From assembly GCA_030867875.1 (NCBI GenBank), contig JAOWCC010000577.1, forward strand, positions 73,155,012 to 73,219,011: a DNA stretch of 64,000 nt. Direction: 5' to 3'. Numbering within the stretch: the stretch's first letter is position 1; the number at the start of each line of letters is the position of its first letter. Below, piece by piece: positions 32,766-44,690 of the stretch. Under the pieces are notes generated by a model. The model ran no database searches, was not told where the DNA came from, and saw nothing but the letters and a program-made list of their open reading frames with translations. Source of the stretch: Actinernus sp. WN-2022. Lineage: Eukaryota > Cnidaria > Anthozoa > Actiniaria > Actinernidae. Both the position numbers and the translations under genes were made by a program.

Positions 32766-33604
32766 CTGAATGGAAACAATAAAATTAGTGATAATGCAAC
32801 TGTATTATTTCATGAGGTTTATCTTTAGTACTTCACACTTTCGAGAAACCATACTTTTTAAGCAGCAACTGAAACGACCCAGTGTCGCAGGGATTTCGCT
32901 TCCCCGGGTGATATCGCTATAGGGATTTTGCTAGCCTCCCTGCCCCCAGCGGAACCGATCACATTAGGCCTTTTTAGTGCATAGCTCAAACATGCAGTTT
33001 GAGACACAGGGCCAAATGAGGGCTATCTGCCCTTAGGTGTTGCGCATTTCTTTGTTCTCGTGATTCCACAGCATTTACTGTATTTACTCGAATAGTCACC
33101 CCTTCTCAAATTACCGCCCCTCTCGAAAAACGCCCCGAGTGTTTATTAAAGCAAACTTATGAACTTATGGTGGTGGTACTATCAGACGACGAGTAATTTA
33201 TCTAAGTAATGTATGGTACAATGGCATTGTTTTTGTTCTATCGATAAATGCGTCTGATAAATAATGGCTACATGTATCATGTGTGTAACAGCAATGCACT
33301 AAAAAATTGACACAAATAATAAATGCCACTCTTCCAAAAAAACAACACCTCAATTGCAAAGGAACTCAGATTTTAATAAACGCCCCGGGCGCTTGTGCGG
33401 TATATTTTATTTTTCTGACTTTGCCTGAACTTGCCCCAATTCCCCAAAGACACGATAAAGTGATGGTGTTAGCCATATAAACCGTAACATTGCATCAGCT
33501 TTGGTACTGATGTAGCAGCTAATATTAGGCCCAGTTCAGATGCCGGAATTTTCATGCACCGAACACAATTGAAACAAGAGATGAAGCATTTTAATTGACC
33601 TTAA

Positions 33605-34002
33605 AGGAATCCCTGGCTGTTGGAACAGGTTGCCATTAAATTGTTGGCAATACGGTCTAGGTTGAAAATATGTTGACAAAAATGGAAAATATATTTTAGT
33701 TTTTAAAAAAAATTGGACACAAGTATGAGCCATTTTGGGCATGGGCGCCACCATCTTGGATTTGATCACGTTTCACGGTGTCCCTGTTCTTAAAAACAAT
33801 AAGCTTTTGTCTTGTAACAATAGGGACCGCCGTGAAACGTCATGAGATCCAAGATGGTGGCACCCGTGCCGAAAATGGCTCATTCTCGTGTCCATTTTTT
33901 TCAAAAACTATAATACATTTCCAAATGTTTTCAACATATTTTCGACTTAGACCATATTGCCAACAATTTAACGGCAACTTGTTCCAACAGCAAGGGTTTC
34001 CC
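33605..34002. mobile_element. 398-bp MITE in the last intron (TTAA/TTAG flanks)
   Basis: AGGAATCCCTGGCTGTTGGA and the right-hand complement of CCAACAGCAAGGGTTTCCC delimit arms of ~165 bp that also include CCAAGATGGTGGC at their inner ends. Flanks are TTAA (33601-33604) and TTAG (34003-34006). Confidence 0.75.
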
Positions 34003-34082
34003 TTAGATTCCGTCCTCTTACTTATCCGGATACATGTCTTTATGTTGTCATAATATAAATCAGTAAGGGCTTCAAAGCTCAC

Positions 34083-34375
34083 CTTCGCGTTCCTTTCCAG
34101 CTTCTCCAGGTTCTTCTTGCAGCGATCAAACTCGTCTTTCAGTAGATCGTCTTGAATGTCGAACCTGAAGCAGTCTTTTATTGGATCATTGGTAAGAACA
34201 TTTACCACTTGGTGGCGGTAAATGACGGCACTTTCAGCCATTGGTAGCTGCCATCCGATTTCTTAACAAGAAAAGTCACACTGAGAACACCGGTTTCACT
34301 CTCGGACAGTACCTTTCCAACAAAGTAACTGGTGCTGTCAGTATAGGCCGCGACAACAAACCTCTGAGCACGTTC
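34083..34375 (-). pseudogene. Exon G of the split host-type gene, 1-nt deletion
   Basis: The acceptor CTCTTTAG is before 34375 and the donor AAG|GTGAGC at 34083. The frame ERAQRFVVAAYTDSTSYFVG, KVLSESETGVLSVTFLVKKS, DGSYQW runs to a TAA near 34204. In another frame ESAVIYRHQVVNVLTNDPIK...LEKLERNAK continues to the donor. One missing nucleotide after the Trp codon joins them, and makes the exon 294 nt = 98 codons, phase 0 on both sides as in its neighbours. The layout G.Y(F)VGKVL...V.FL.K...Y.WP resembles the C-terminal part of uncharacterised transposase-related genes common in cnidarians (from memory, not checked). Confidence 0.6.
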
Positions 34376-35343
34376 CTAAAGAGATTAGAATATATGGTAT
34401 AAATTATTATAAACTGGAAAAAATAGAACCAAAAAAAATCCAACAGACTCTTGTACTTTGTGCCGCATTAAAGTATATTCGATTCGTATTAAATACTGAT
34501 CCGGCAATATTATCTCACATAGGATTTCTTTGGTTTGCAGCCTATTCTTGGTTTGCACGTGAATACATCACGAGCTCATCAAAAAACTGAAATCTTTTCT
34601 AGAGATCTGTGATATGAGTCATAACAGAACATTTAAGATCGGTAGGATGTTTTGCTTCCGAGTTGTAGAGGTTTAAATTGTGTCCCACGAACCTGATCAC
34701 GTTTCAGATACGGTCGTTAAAATCAACAAATTCGTGTCAAATTAAAGGTTTTTGGATATATTAATGTTTAGAAGTTTGATTCGATTAAAGGAACTTATAG
34801 TGAAACCAAATGTTCTGGATGAAATTTTCGCTTTATTTAAGACTTTATAGTTTTGGCTTGGATGATCAAGGCTATCATCCAGGATGGCCGCCCCATACAT
34901 TTTACACGGACAATTTCACATATTCGTTCGCGCTTAACTCCGTAACAAAATGCTCTTCTCCTTCAAAATTTGGCCCAGAGGTATAGTTTTGATCCCTCTT
35001 CAAGCTTATAAACATTTTATTTTATTTAGCAATGAAAAATATTTTTCGTGACATCTGTAGCACAATAAACGACCCAATAGCACGTGGTTGCAAACGAAGA
35101 ATAGATACATTTCGTGTTAGTTATGACATTTTTGTATTCAGTTTTTATTTTATTGCTTTTCTTGTTGATCTCCTGGAAAGAAAAGGTAATTCAACTAATA
35201 GGAACATCAGAAAACGATTCCATAATGTTCCCCATGTATGACTGATTTGCTTTTAACTCGGTTATGATGTGATTTCTTTCTGAAAATACTTGCTGAAATA
35301 TTATTGAAAACTTGGTTTAATAAAATGTTTTCCGTACTTATAA

Positions 35344-35665
35344 AGTGCAAGTAGAGCCATAAAACAACATGAACTCTTTTTGCCCCAAATTCTATTTCTG
35401 ATATACTTCAGTTGTCTAACTTAGTTTTCTTTGAGACAGAAGCAGAAATTAAACTAGAATAAACGCTACCCGAATTGCGGGATTGATTCATCTTGTGTTG
35501 TCACAATGAAAGCCTACGGGTTTTTTTTGTACTAGTTTCCTCAAGGGAGCGAGTTGATTCATCCTATGACGTCACAGGATCCATGAAAAGTAACCAAAAT
35601 TAGGGATTAAATGGCATAAATGTTACAATAGTACAATATAATTTTTTTGACATGATACTTGCACT
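35344..35665. mobile_element. Possible TTAA-family element (AGTGCAAGTA termini)
   Basis: AGTGCAAGTA at the left and TACTTGCACT at the right, flanked by ATAA and TTAA. Internally, a segment with TTGATTCATC is repeated twice. The TIR is short (10-12 bp), so the call is tentative. Confidence 0.4.
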
Positions 35666-35785
35666 TTAAAGCGATTTTCACATTTTTAACCAATCATACT
35701 AAAGAATTTAACAATACGGCAATTATCTTAGCCGGAGCATTACTTAAACGACTCGTCAAAAGACTTTATTCTGTGGTGTACTTAC

Positions 35786-35845
35786 CGCTTCAGAAAAATC
35801 AGATTTTTTGCGGTGGCATTTCTTCTTCGAAGGCTGCACTGGTCT
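35786..35845 (-). CDS. Exon F of the split host-type gene
   Basis: A 60-nt exon between acceptor TTTAGCAG and donor GCG|GTAAGT. It reads RPVQPSKKKCHRKKSDFSEA, a basic 20-residue segment, phase 0 at both ends. It precedes exon G. Confidence 0.55.
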
Positions 35846-36045
35846 CTGCTAAACGTGAAAAAAGGGCAGAATTAAACTATCAAACTATTACTATTCGAAC
35901 ATAGCAAAGTGTTGTAGGGCAAACACCTTGGCATTGTACACTATGTTATAATAGCATATCTTAAACTATAAATGTCATTAGCTAAGCTTACATACAATAA
36001 TCAATATATGATTACTTTGAAATAGCAACAATGAACTACACTTAC

Positions 36046-36129
36046 AGGAGATGCATCTTTAGGGATAGTCAGTTTGCGTTTTGCAGATGGTACGACCGTA
36101 ATTTTGCCACTTTTTTTATGCGCTTTTTC
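36046..36129 (-). CDS. Exon E of the split host-type gene
   Basis: 84 nt, acceptor TTTTTAAG, donor CCT|GTAAGT, phase 0/0. It reads EKAHKKSGKITVVPSAKRKL then TIPKDASP. Basic and probably unstructured or nuclear. Confidence 0.55.
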
Positions 36130-36227
36130 CTTAAAAAGGAGAAAAGGCACAATTAATATAATGCAGATTTATTAGCATGTTGCGATTGCGATAAGTTTTT
36201 TTATTACAAAATATTTCTTTTAATTAC

Positions 36228-36302
36228 TTTTTCTTGTATTTCCATTATCTTACTCGTTTCCTCAGTTAAATCCCCGTCTTTATCAGCAGGTGTCGATTCC
36301 GC
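36228..36302 (-). CDS. Exon D of the split host-type gene
   Basis: 75 nt, acceptor TTTTATAG, donor AAA|GTAATT (an alternative donor, ACGA|GTAAGA, would break phase). It reads AESTPADKDGDLTEETSKIM then EIQEK, phase 0/0. Confidence 0.5.
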
Positions 36303-37468
36303 CTATAAAATAATTTGCGCTTAGAATATATAATTTTGCTCAAGCCATACATGTATTGTATCGCCAATTCGCTTTATTCATTTCTTTATTTCCTGTAAGC
36401 TGCCCTTGTAGTTTACAAAGGGAATAATATAGCCACGCGGAGATATTGGATTTATTTTATTTACCAAGAAAACATCAAATTCAGGTGCCGTTATGGAATC
36501 AGTGTTTTTGTAAATATTTGTAAGAATGATCGATATATATTTGTTTGTACTGGTATTACATTATGATAGACGTTCTTCCGGTTTCTTGGGTCTGGCCTAT
36601 ATTTTTGAAGGTAAGCAACATTCGTTATTATACGGCTATGACGTAATTTAGCCATATTAGGTCACAAAACCGACTGATATGCCAGCATATTACCCACTAG
36701 ATGTCCTATTACCCGCTAGTAAACCAGTATACATGTACATGTAACTGGTTTGTTTTTGAACTGAAAATTAAATCCAAAAAAAGTATTGCATAACAAATCT
36801 TTCATTACTCTTATATACTAGAGCTAAGTGTGAATACCAAAGGCTTTAAAAATAACAAAATAGTTTTACAAGAAAGGTGACTCAGTGGTACTAATTATAA
36901 GGACAATGCCTATATTATAATTTTACAAGGTAAATGAATTGTAAACCGGAAAATGCACGAACTGGGGTGCGGTATACTGACAGTCTGCTAAATTTAGCTA
37001 TTATACTGGATACAGTTTTTAAACTCCTGCCTTTTGTTTAAGACCATGCATGGGGCTGGGGCTGATATGTAAATAGTTGTGCAATCCAGTATGCCTCCCT
37101 ATTGATCAAAATATCATTGGTCTTGCTACGGCCTGTGGAAACTAGTGCCTCTATACAAATAAAGGAAAATCATTAAGCGAGTGTGGCGCCTTATTGTAAT
37201 GAGTGGCCACTTCACACGTCTTCTTATTAGGTTAGATTTTGCAACCACAAATCGTCTATGTGTGTGCATGAGTCGAGTGACAAGTAATCCTTCCCACAAT
37301 GCACCCGATATATTGATATAGTGATATAGTGGGGTTTGACAGAATTTTTGCAATTCGCTGTATATACAGTGTATATATATATATATATATTGTTTCAAAA
37401 CCATGAAAGTTTGTTTAAGTTCAGAAAGACAAATGAATATACAGTTGTCTGCTGTGAAGTACCATTAA

Positions 37469-37924
37469 AGTGCCTATGAAGCCAATTTTTTTATTTTAGA
37501 TATCAATTCTACATCAAGTGAATAGTAGAATGGTAAAATATATCTTGCTTTGAATGCTGTGCCGCTGAGTTAAGGAGGTTTTAATATCCAAAATGCTAAT
37601 TACATGACGTCAAGGGAGGCATCAATTATTATACAATTTTTTTTGTTACAATTAAACATTTTTTTTAAATTATCAGTGTTATACCCATGGTTGAAATAAA
37701 ATGATGTTAGAAATTTGTTTTCTTATATCAGTACAAACGCCCATTCACAACCACTAAGAAGTGATTGCAGATGCCTCCCCTGATGTCATGCAATTAGCAT
37801 TTTGGATATTAAAACCTCCTTAACTCAGCGGCAGAGCATTCAAAGCAAAATCGATTTTACCATTCTACTATTCACTTGATGTAGAATTGATATCTAAAAC
37901 AAAAAAATAAGCTTCATAGGCACT
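37469..37924. mobile_element. TTAA-flanked MITE, copy B of the AGTGC family
   Basis: AGTGCCTATGAAGCCAATTT and its inverted right end (TAAGCTTCATAGGCACT), flanked by TTAA (37465-37468, 37925-37928). The arms of ~165 bp include CTGAGTTAAGGAGGTTTTAA. It lies in the intron just downstream of exon C. Confidence 0.9.
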
Positions 37925-37970
37925 TTAAATAATTGAGATAGGCAATGCATATACATGTATGCTGAAGTAC

Positions 37971-38135
37971 CTGAAGTACATCTACTCCGGTTTTATGGAC
38001 TTCAACCTTTTCGTGGACCAAACAAGCTGTGGGAGGGTATTCAGGGGACGACTGATAAATAACCAAATCATCTTCCAATGCATCTTCATTGGAAAGTTGA
38101 CTTGCATCTGTGTCATTTAAGCAGCAAGGTAAATC
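37971..38135 (-). CDS. Exon C of the split host-type gene
   Basis: Acceptor ATCATCAG before 38135, donor CTTCAG|GTACTT at 37971; 165 nt, phase 0/0. It reads DLPCCLNDTDASQLSNEDAL...EYPPTACLVHEKVEVHKTGV. An upstream acceptor (38151) would need a different phase. Acidic and without a recognised domain. Confidence 0.55.
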
Positions 38136-39360
38136 CTGATGATATTGATACCTGAAACAAGATCAGTTAAAGTACAATCCCCTTGGTCAATAAATGCTTT
38201 ATTATAATGGCATTTGATCAAATGTGCAGAGTTTACACTGTCAGCTACATGTACATGTATAGGCGAATCCTTGCTGATGTCATTTTTCACATGTTTGCCT
38301 CATTAGCTTCGAGCTACAAACAGACAGGCTGCATCAATTGAAATATAATTTTAAACTTAGTAATCCCTGAAAATTGGAGATTGATACTGTTGGCCATACA
38401 TGTATTTGTAACTTTTTTAGATTTTTAAACGCTCATTCCTCAAAATATATTTATCACATCACTCTCAAATGTTCAGTGATTACGAAGTGTGGGTAATTAA
38501 TTTTATTGAGATAGGCATGACTGCAATATTATTAGAATGAAAAAGGAATAATTGCCCAGAGTAGCATCTGTTTACATCACATGATTTGAATTGGGTGGCA
38601 ACATCGTTAGCCGATTACCTCTATCTCTTTCGATTTACAAATGTATGGACTCTGTTTGTTTGTATGTACGTTGCTTGAAGTGTGATGTATGCTAATGAGG
38701 AAAAAACGTAAATAAGGATTCACCTATACTTCACCCAATAATGTTTTCATAATTTTTTTGTTATCTAGTCGGTAGCGAAAAATCGTACAATAAAAAGACT
38801 GGTTGGCACCTAACCGATGAAATGCAGGAAAATGCTGTGAACTTTACTTGTTATTGTGTAGTGCTTTGACTTGACTGCCCTTTCTTTCAGTATCACGATT
38901 CACTGATCATTTTGTTTACTTTTGAGACGCCAATATAACATGGTATTGGCGTCTCAGAATACCAGCCTCTGATTGGCTCTTGCGCGAGCCCTTGCAGTTA
39001 CATGGGTTCCAGGTCAAGTTCAAAAGTTGTTTGTTCAACAGCAAGACTTCTACAATTTCACCTTCAAAACACTGTAAATTACAAGATAAGAATTATTCAA
39101 TCCTAAAGGTAAGGTTGGCATTGTAGTTTATGTCAGAAATCTAACACTCTTATCCGCTAAAAGTACAATTTTCACAATTTTTGAAGAGATTTCAAAACAC
39201 GTTGCGACAGTTTTCTCCACTCAAGCTGTGAAACCGTTGCCATAGATATACATGTACTAGGCGCCTTTTGAGAATTGAAATTACGATCAGCATAAGTTTG
39301 GTGCTTCATTCTCTTCTTTCTTTTAACAATTCCAGACTTAACTGTTGAATCACGATACAA
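38136..39360. other. Intron-like sequence; small palindrome at 38924-38956
   Basis: No credible exon seen except a minus-strand frame (39172-39360, YRDSTVKSGIVKRKKRMKHQ...) that is terminated and lacks clear splice sites. GAGACGCCAATA/TATTGGCGTCTC forms a short palindrome. Confidence 0.4.
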
Positions 39361-39484
39361 AACTAATTGCGATTTTGAAACGCCGATACCGAATTATATT
39401 GCCGGCATTGGAAGAAAATATATTTTTCTCCCAACTGGCCGTCAATATAATTCGGTATCGGCGTCTCAAAATCGCAATTAGTTT
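39361..39484. mobile_element. 124-bp foldback MITE (AACTAATTGCGATTTTGA termini)
   Basis: The two ends are nearly perfect inverted copies over ~42 bp (CGCCGATACCGAATTATATT). It may share GACGCC.AT sequence with the 38924 palindrome. Confidence 0.85.
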
Positions 39485-39856
39485 ATAGTATCATTGTTCC
39501 AGTAAATATTGAGATTTTAGCAATGTACATTATTTCACCAAGTTATTTCGGATCCATTACCAGCTGCATCATTAATTTGTCTCAAATCAGTTCTGCTTCC
39601 AAAACATATACATGTACATGTACATGTCAGTGCAAGTTCTTTCACTGGTTGGACTTAACTGGTTTATTTCAAAGTGGTATCGTGATCGATAAATATTTGA
39701 TTTGGTAAAATTTTCTAGAAATATTTAAGTGTTATTGCTTTAATTCTGGTTTTCAAATTTTGCAGAGCTCAAATACTACATATTAGTACATGTATTTACA
39801 TTAGAAAAAAATAATTGTTCAAGACTCAAGGGTACATATAATTATATATATATATA

Positions 39857-40287
39857 TACCAAATTTCCTGCTTGCAGAACCTTCATTCTCCCCTTTATGT
39901 ATTCAGACTGGCAGGGGTAAGAAGGCTCTGCCCCCATCACAACATTGTTTGATCTAACCGATGTCCACAACCATGAACGAATAAATTATAAAAACATACA
40001 GCATGTACATGTACATGTATGCTTCTGTAAAATTTGATTCAAATTTGAGCCCGCTATGATATTGCACACCCACCGATGTCAATCATTAGTTTGCATACTA
40101 ATTACCATGGGATCACTTTCTTCTCATTGGTCAACCCATCCAAGTATGGCAAAAGTGTTTTCGTGTCGCTCAGTAATGCAGCGCATGTGCAACACCCAAT
40201 GTTGTGACTGGGGGCAGAGCCTTCTTTCCCCTTCCATTCCGATTACTGGAAGGGAGGAATAGAAGTTTCTGCAAGCAGGGAACGGTA
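39857..40287. mobile_element. Inverted-repeat element, ~430 bp
   Basis: TTTCCTGCTTGCAGAACCTT ... AAGGCTCTGCCCCCATCACA faces its complement at 40190-40285 (TGTGACTGGGGGCAGAGCCT ... TTTCTGCAAGCAGGGA). Arms ~95 bp. Confidence 0.8.
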
Positions 40288-40401
40288 CCAAAATGAAATG
40301 AACTTAAAGACAACAAAGGAATACAGAAAATATGTGGAGGACAAGGCAGAGAACAAACATAATAGAAGTTTCCCTTGCGGAAAAGATTGGAGGGTACATG
40401 C

Positions 40402-41912
40402 AACTTTAGAATACCCGGCCACTAAAACTTGCGAGTTGTAGCTACTGGCTATATACATACAATATTGCATGGCGTAGAGATGGCTATGTGGCTAATTGGC
40501 TTGTAAACACAATGTTACAGTTATGTCATACATGTACATGTTTGACTGGCTATGCAAACACATGCATCAGTTGACAATTAAATGCATTAATGCTTGTTTA
40601 TAGTCAAGCATGGCAAAAGTATACGGTAGAAAATAAAGCATACCAGGTCAATTCAAGTGTGAGTATGGCCAAATTATACAATGGTCTGTACACAATGGTC
40701 TGTACACAAGTGTGGACGCAAAGAGACTAGTTGAAGGTACATGTACATTGTAACGGTTTAGATTATTATTCAAGAATCCAGCAGTTTTACAGCAAGGTTC
40801 TCTGCCATGTGAGTCTATCACTTGTGCAATGCCTCTAAACTTCAAAGTTATCCTCTAAGCTTGAAAGTGGTACATGTACGTGGATCATCAAAGACTCATT
40901 TCCATGCCTTTCGATATTCAGAGTTATTTTGTCCTGTTCTTAGGGAATTTGTAAAGAATGCGGTGTATCAGAGAGTTCTTCCGAAGGCGACTTTTCTGTT
41001 TGTTGGCTATGACAGCGTTCGTGGATGGAAATAACAGGTATTTTAAAATCAGAATTGATTCAATATTATTGCTAGCACAAACCATGCTGTATGATGCATT
41101 GATCATTTACAAATTCAAACTGGTTCAATTATACATGTAATAACTTAGTTACTGTGCCTACCCGACGAGGGGGCCAAATGCCCCCTGATTTAGAACCAGC
41201 TCGAGTCCCCAGTGCTTGCCAAAATATTTTTTTTTCAAATTGATTCAACCTAGGTCAATTTGATGTTTATGTTTCAGGTAATGTTTTCTTCAGGTATTTT
41301 TTCAACTACATGTACATGTACATGTAGGTAACTTTTTCAAGACTCTAAAAAGAGAACTGATACACATGTATTGTACATTCATTGATGTTAGAGTTTTTAA
41401 ATGTAAACTTTAGGGTTTGGATCAGTTCGCAGGAATACATTTAAGAAGTACATTGTATTATATTTCTCTGTTGTTTTAGTAATTACATGTAGCTCTAATT
41501 AAAACCCTAAATTAGTGAGCACCCGTTGTTGATGGTTGCGTTTTTTTTAATGTAAATGTAGCATAGGCTAAGGGTTTGGGTTAATTCACAGAAACATTTA
41601 AGAAGCATTATGTGTGTTGTTTAGTGATTAGCCCTAAGAACCCTACATTTAAATTAGCGAACACCCGTTGTTGACGGTTTAAATGTATGGTAAGGGTTTT
41701 CATTAATTCACAGAAACATTTAAGAATGATTATGTTTCCGTGTTGTCATGTAGCCACGTAACCATGTAGTCAAGCCCGTAGCCATGTAGTCAAGCACGTA
41801 GCCATGTACATGTAGTCATATATCTCTACACTGCACACTTGTATGTACATTTGTACATGGATATAGCCAGTAGCTACGTCTCCCAAGTTTTAGTGGCTGG
41901 TTGTTCTAAAGT
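40402..41912. repeat. ~60-bp inverted repeats 1.4 kb apart, with an irregular ~125-145-bp tandem repeat between
   Basis: GCTACTGGCTATATACAT (40440-40457) and GGATATAGCCAGTAGCTACG (41858-41877) open ~60-bp inverted arms that include CACTAAAACTTG. Between them, CACCCGTTGTTGA(C/T)GGTT and TTCACAGAAACATTTAAGAA recur (41390-41745). No gene seen; (TACATG)n clusters are present. Confidence 0.6.
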
Positions 41913-42690
41913 AAAATGTTGTTCCAATTGGAGCATGCTAGTGAGAGTTTCAATGCTCTCAACTCAAGTAAATTGTGATCTTTTTCTCTCTAATGCAAAT
42001 GCATATACATGTATGGTTCTCAATTCTCAAAAAATGAATTTCAAGTCACTTGGCAAAAAAAATTGTTGTATGTTTCACCACGGTGTCTACAAGAGAAATT
42101 AACAGCTAATAGGAAACAATACACCGCTGACATAATATACATGCATAAGCGTTTCCCAGGCCCCACTCTGAGGGTCCACCTCCACCCGGAACATACAATG
42201 TAGTGAGACCCCACTGTCAACCCCCAAATGACGAACTTTCTCATGATGAAAGACAGGAATAACTACTCAGATTAGCAGAGTATGCTTTCCAGGACGGTAT
42301 ACTGGAGAAAATGTGGGACAATTTTGATGAAGCATGGCAAAGATTTGAGTGGATGAAAATTATTGCTTTTAAGCTTCAAATCGGTTCACTGTAAACAAAA
42401 TCAATTTTGTAAAATAAGCTTTTGTAATGATTTTAATCTTTGCCATCCCACAGGTAGCCCAAGCTTGGGATCTGTATAATATTTAACAGCATTTGTATGG
42501 GATTTTTTAGTTTTCCATGTACAACGTAAATCTTGAATAAAACTCAACAAAAACCTATACAGTATCTCCTTGTGCTCCTTAACTATGTCTGTGCCATGTT
42601 ACAGCAAATTTCAGCACATGTTTCCCTTAAAACCCTAACCCATATGAAGGAAAGACAAGGTACATGTAGGAGGCGAGACCGCTAAACTTA

Positions 42691-42950
42691 CCTTCAAACT
42701 ACTCCAATTCGGGGCAAATGTTTCTACTGTAGGTAAAACACATCCAATCGCCATTTGCCTCCACGGGGCATCGAAGTAATAGTTTTACAATGTAAATATC
42801 CAAATCAATCTGAACCAGCCGCGTTTCTCGAGTCATCAGCCTCCTCCAAGTACGACATATCCACTCCGTAGAATGCCATTTTATCCGTTGCCGGAAAAAG
42901 TATGGACAGCGAAGCCGTTAAACACGCCCCGAATTGGAGTAGTTTGAAGG
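42691..42950. mobile_element. 260-bp TA-flanked MITE
   Basis: CCTTCAAACTACTCCAATTC (GGGGC) and the inverted GCCCCGAATTGGAGTAGTTT (GAAGG), with TA on both sides, in the loop of the 362-bp MITE. A TA duplication is compatible with Tc1/mariner. Confidence 0.75.
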
Positions 42951-43016
42951 TACATGTAAGTTTAATTTTGCTGAAATTCGCTGTAACATGGCACAGACAT
43001 AGTTAAAGTGCATATG

Positions 43017-43776
43017 AGGCTTCGTGCAATTTCCATAGCTATGAACCTCAGGAAAGTTTTGAGTACCCCTGCGAAGAAATTTTTGGTTTACAGAGAATAC
43101 ATGTACTCTACAGTACCGTGCAAAAAGATTTCAACGCTAATTGGGGATATATCCCTGGGGATATATCCTTTAAAAGGGATATATCTCTTTTTCGTGAAGT
43201 GAAATAACCCCTTTTGAAAAGGATATATCCCCTGAAACTTCCCTCAAAAGGGAAATATCCTTTTTTCAGGGGATATATCTCTTTTTCAGGGGATATATCA
43301 CTTCAACCGTTGAAATCTTTTTGCACGGTACTGTATCTTCTACGCTTGTTTGAAATAGTGTAAACGTGACCTTTCCTGACCCATGACCGCGTAAGTAAAA
43401 GCCTGGGTCGATGCCTCGGTAGACGTCATTTAATTAATTCAACTTTGCAACAATTTGAATAAAAACTTACAATTTTCACTAATATGACTTTTTCCTTTAC
43501 TAACAGCTCATAAACTGTGTATATTATCTAAAAATCGATGTTGTTGTGATAGAAAGGTGCCATGGAGAATAATGCATTAATGAGATGACGTCGACCGAGG
43601 TATCGACCCAGGCTTTTACTTACGCGGTCATGGGTCAGGAAAGGTCACGTTTCCACGATTTCAAACAAGCGTAGAAGATAGAGTATTCTCTGTAAACCAA
43701 AAATTTCTTCGCATGGGTACTGAAAATGTTTCTGAGATTCATAGCTATGAAAATTGCAGGAAGGCTCATATGCACT
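43017..43776. mobile_element. TTAA-flanked MITE, copy C of the AGTGC family
   Basis: AGTGCATATGAGGC and its inverted right end, flanked by TTAA (43013-43016, 43777-43780). Without it the arm pairs perfectly with the other side of the host MITE. The arms (~200 bp) match copy A at 22702-23232 (CATAGCTATGAACCT; CCGCGTAAGTAAAAGCCTGG). It contains a Tc1/mariner-like MITE. Confidence 0.9.
43111..43333. mobile_element. Tc1/mariner-like MITE, 223 bp, TA duplication
   Basis: CAGTACCGTGCAAAAAGATT (TCAACG) inverted at the right, flanked by TA (43109-43110, 43334-43335). The uninterrupted sequence is present in the opposite arm (43680s, complement ACTCTATCTTCTACGC). The centre is a GGATATATCC-type palindromic microsatellite. 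Confidence 0.92.
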
Positions 43777-43844
43777 TTAAGGAACACAAGGAGATACTGT
43801 ATCTAGGTTTTTGTCGAGTTTAATTCAAGATTTACGTTGTACAT

Positions 43845-44451
43845 CCCGGAGTAGCCAATCGATGAAATCGATGATCGATTAAAATCGATATTAATCGATG
43901 CCAATCGATACCAATCAATCGATTGATGTTGGAAATCGATGAACAATCGATGGACCAAATCTTTGTGACCTTATCGATTGATATCGATTGCCCTTAATTG
44001 CAATCGATTGACATCGATTACTATCGATTTTTGAAAGGATTAAAGGTAAAGTAACGTATCGTAAACGCGTATCTCCAACGGCCACAACAAATAAACAATT
44101 ATGGTATCCTTTCACTATACAGTATCTCAGTGTACTACCTTCTGATGCTCGTGCCATTTTGCCAGTGTATGTACGTTTACTGGTGAAGTTTGCCGCTAGT
44201 AACATGCTATTCCATTGCGTTTCCTTTTAGAAAATTCGCGAAAATTAAGCACACACCAAAATCGTGAAATTAACGTGTCAGGCTCAATCGAAAATGCCAA
44301 TCGATATTTATCGATTGATAATTTTTCTGTGACTATCGATTGGTCATCGATTGACCCATACCAATCGATATCAATTAACTAATTTTATTGATTGATATCG
44401 ATTTATCGATTGGATTTCCGATCATCGATTTCATCGATTGGCTACTCCGGG
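43845..44451. mobile_element. 607-bp ATCGAT-rich element with 7-bp TSD TGTACAT
   Basis: The termini CCCGGAGTAGCCAATCGATG and the inverted CATCGATTGGCTACTCCGGG are flanked by TGTACAT (43838-43844, 44452-44458). The paired arm of the host MITE (42515-42535) gives the empty site with a single TGTACAT. Both ~200-bp ends are packed with ATCGAT/AATCGATT words. No transposase. Confidence 0.9.
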
Positions 44452-44690
44452 TGTACATGGAAAACTAAAAAATCCCATACAAATGCTGTTAAGAGAGCTT
44501 TTTTTAGAACTTCGAGCAACGCGCCGCCAAAAATACCATAATTTCTTTTTCGAAATGACGAAATCGATCTAAAATTGAGCGCGTGTTAGCGCGTGTGGTT
44601 ATAAACACTTAATTTTCCCGGTTCATTGGCATATTTCGCATGTATTTAGAACAGAGGATGTTGAATTTTCACTGAGGTAATATTAAAGAT

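Larger units (their letters stand above)
42487..44488. mobile_element. TTAA-flanked MITE in the transposon's left TIR, swollen by insertions
   Basis: CAGCATTTGTATGGGATTTT and its inverted right end, flanked by TTAA (42483-42486; 44489-44492). The right TIR of the host transposon shows the empty site with one TTAA (54702-54705). After removing 42691-42950, 43017-43776 and 43845-44451 with their duplications, a ~362-bp MITE with ~135-bp arms remains. Confidence 0.9.

Noticed and set aside
39172..39360. Basic 62-codon minus-strand frame as an extra exon of the split gene
   Set aside because: No acceptor/donor pair fits the phase of exons B and C, and the frame ends in a stop.
43915..44205. 96-codon minus-strand ORF
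   Set aside because: Sits in the ATCGAT-rich arms of a non-autonomous element; no domain-like content.
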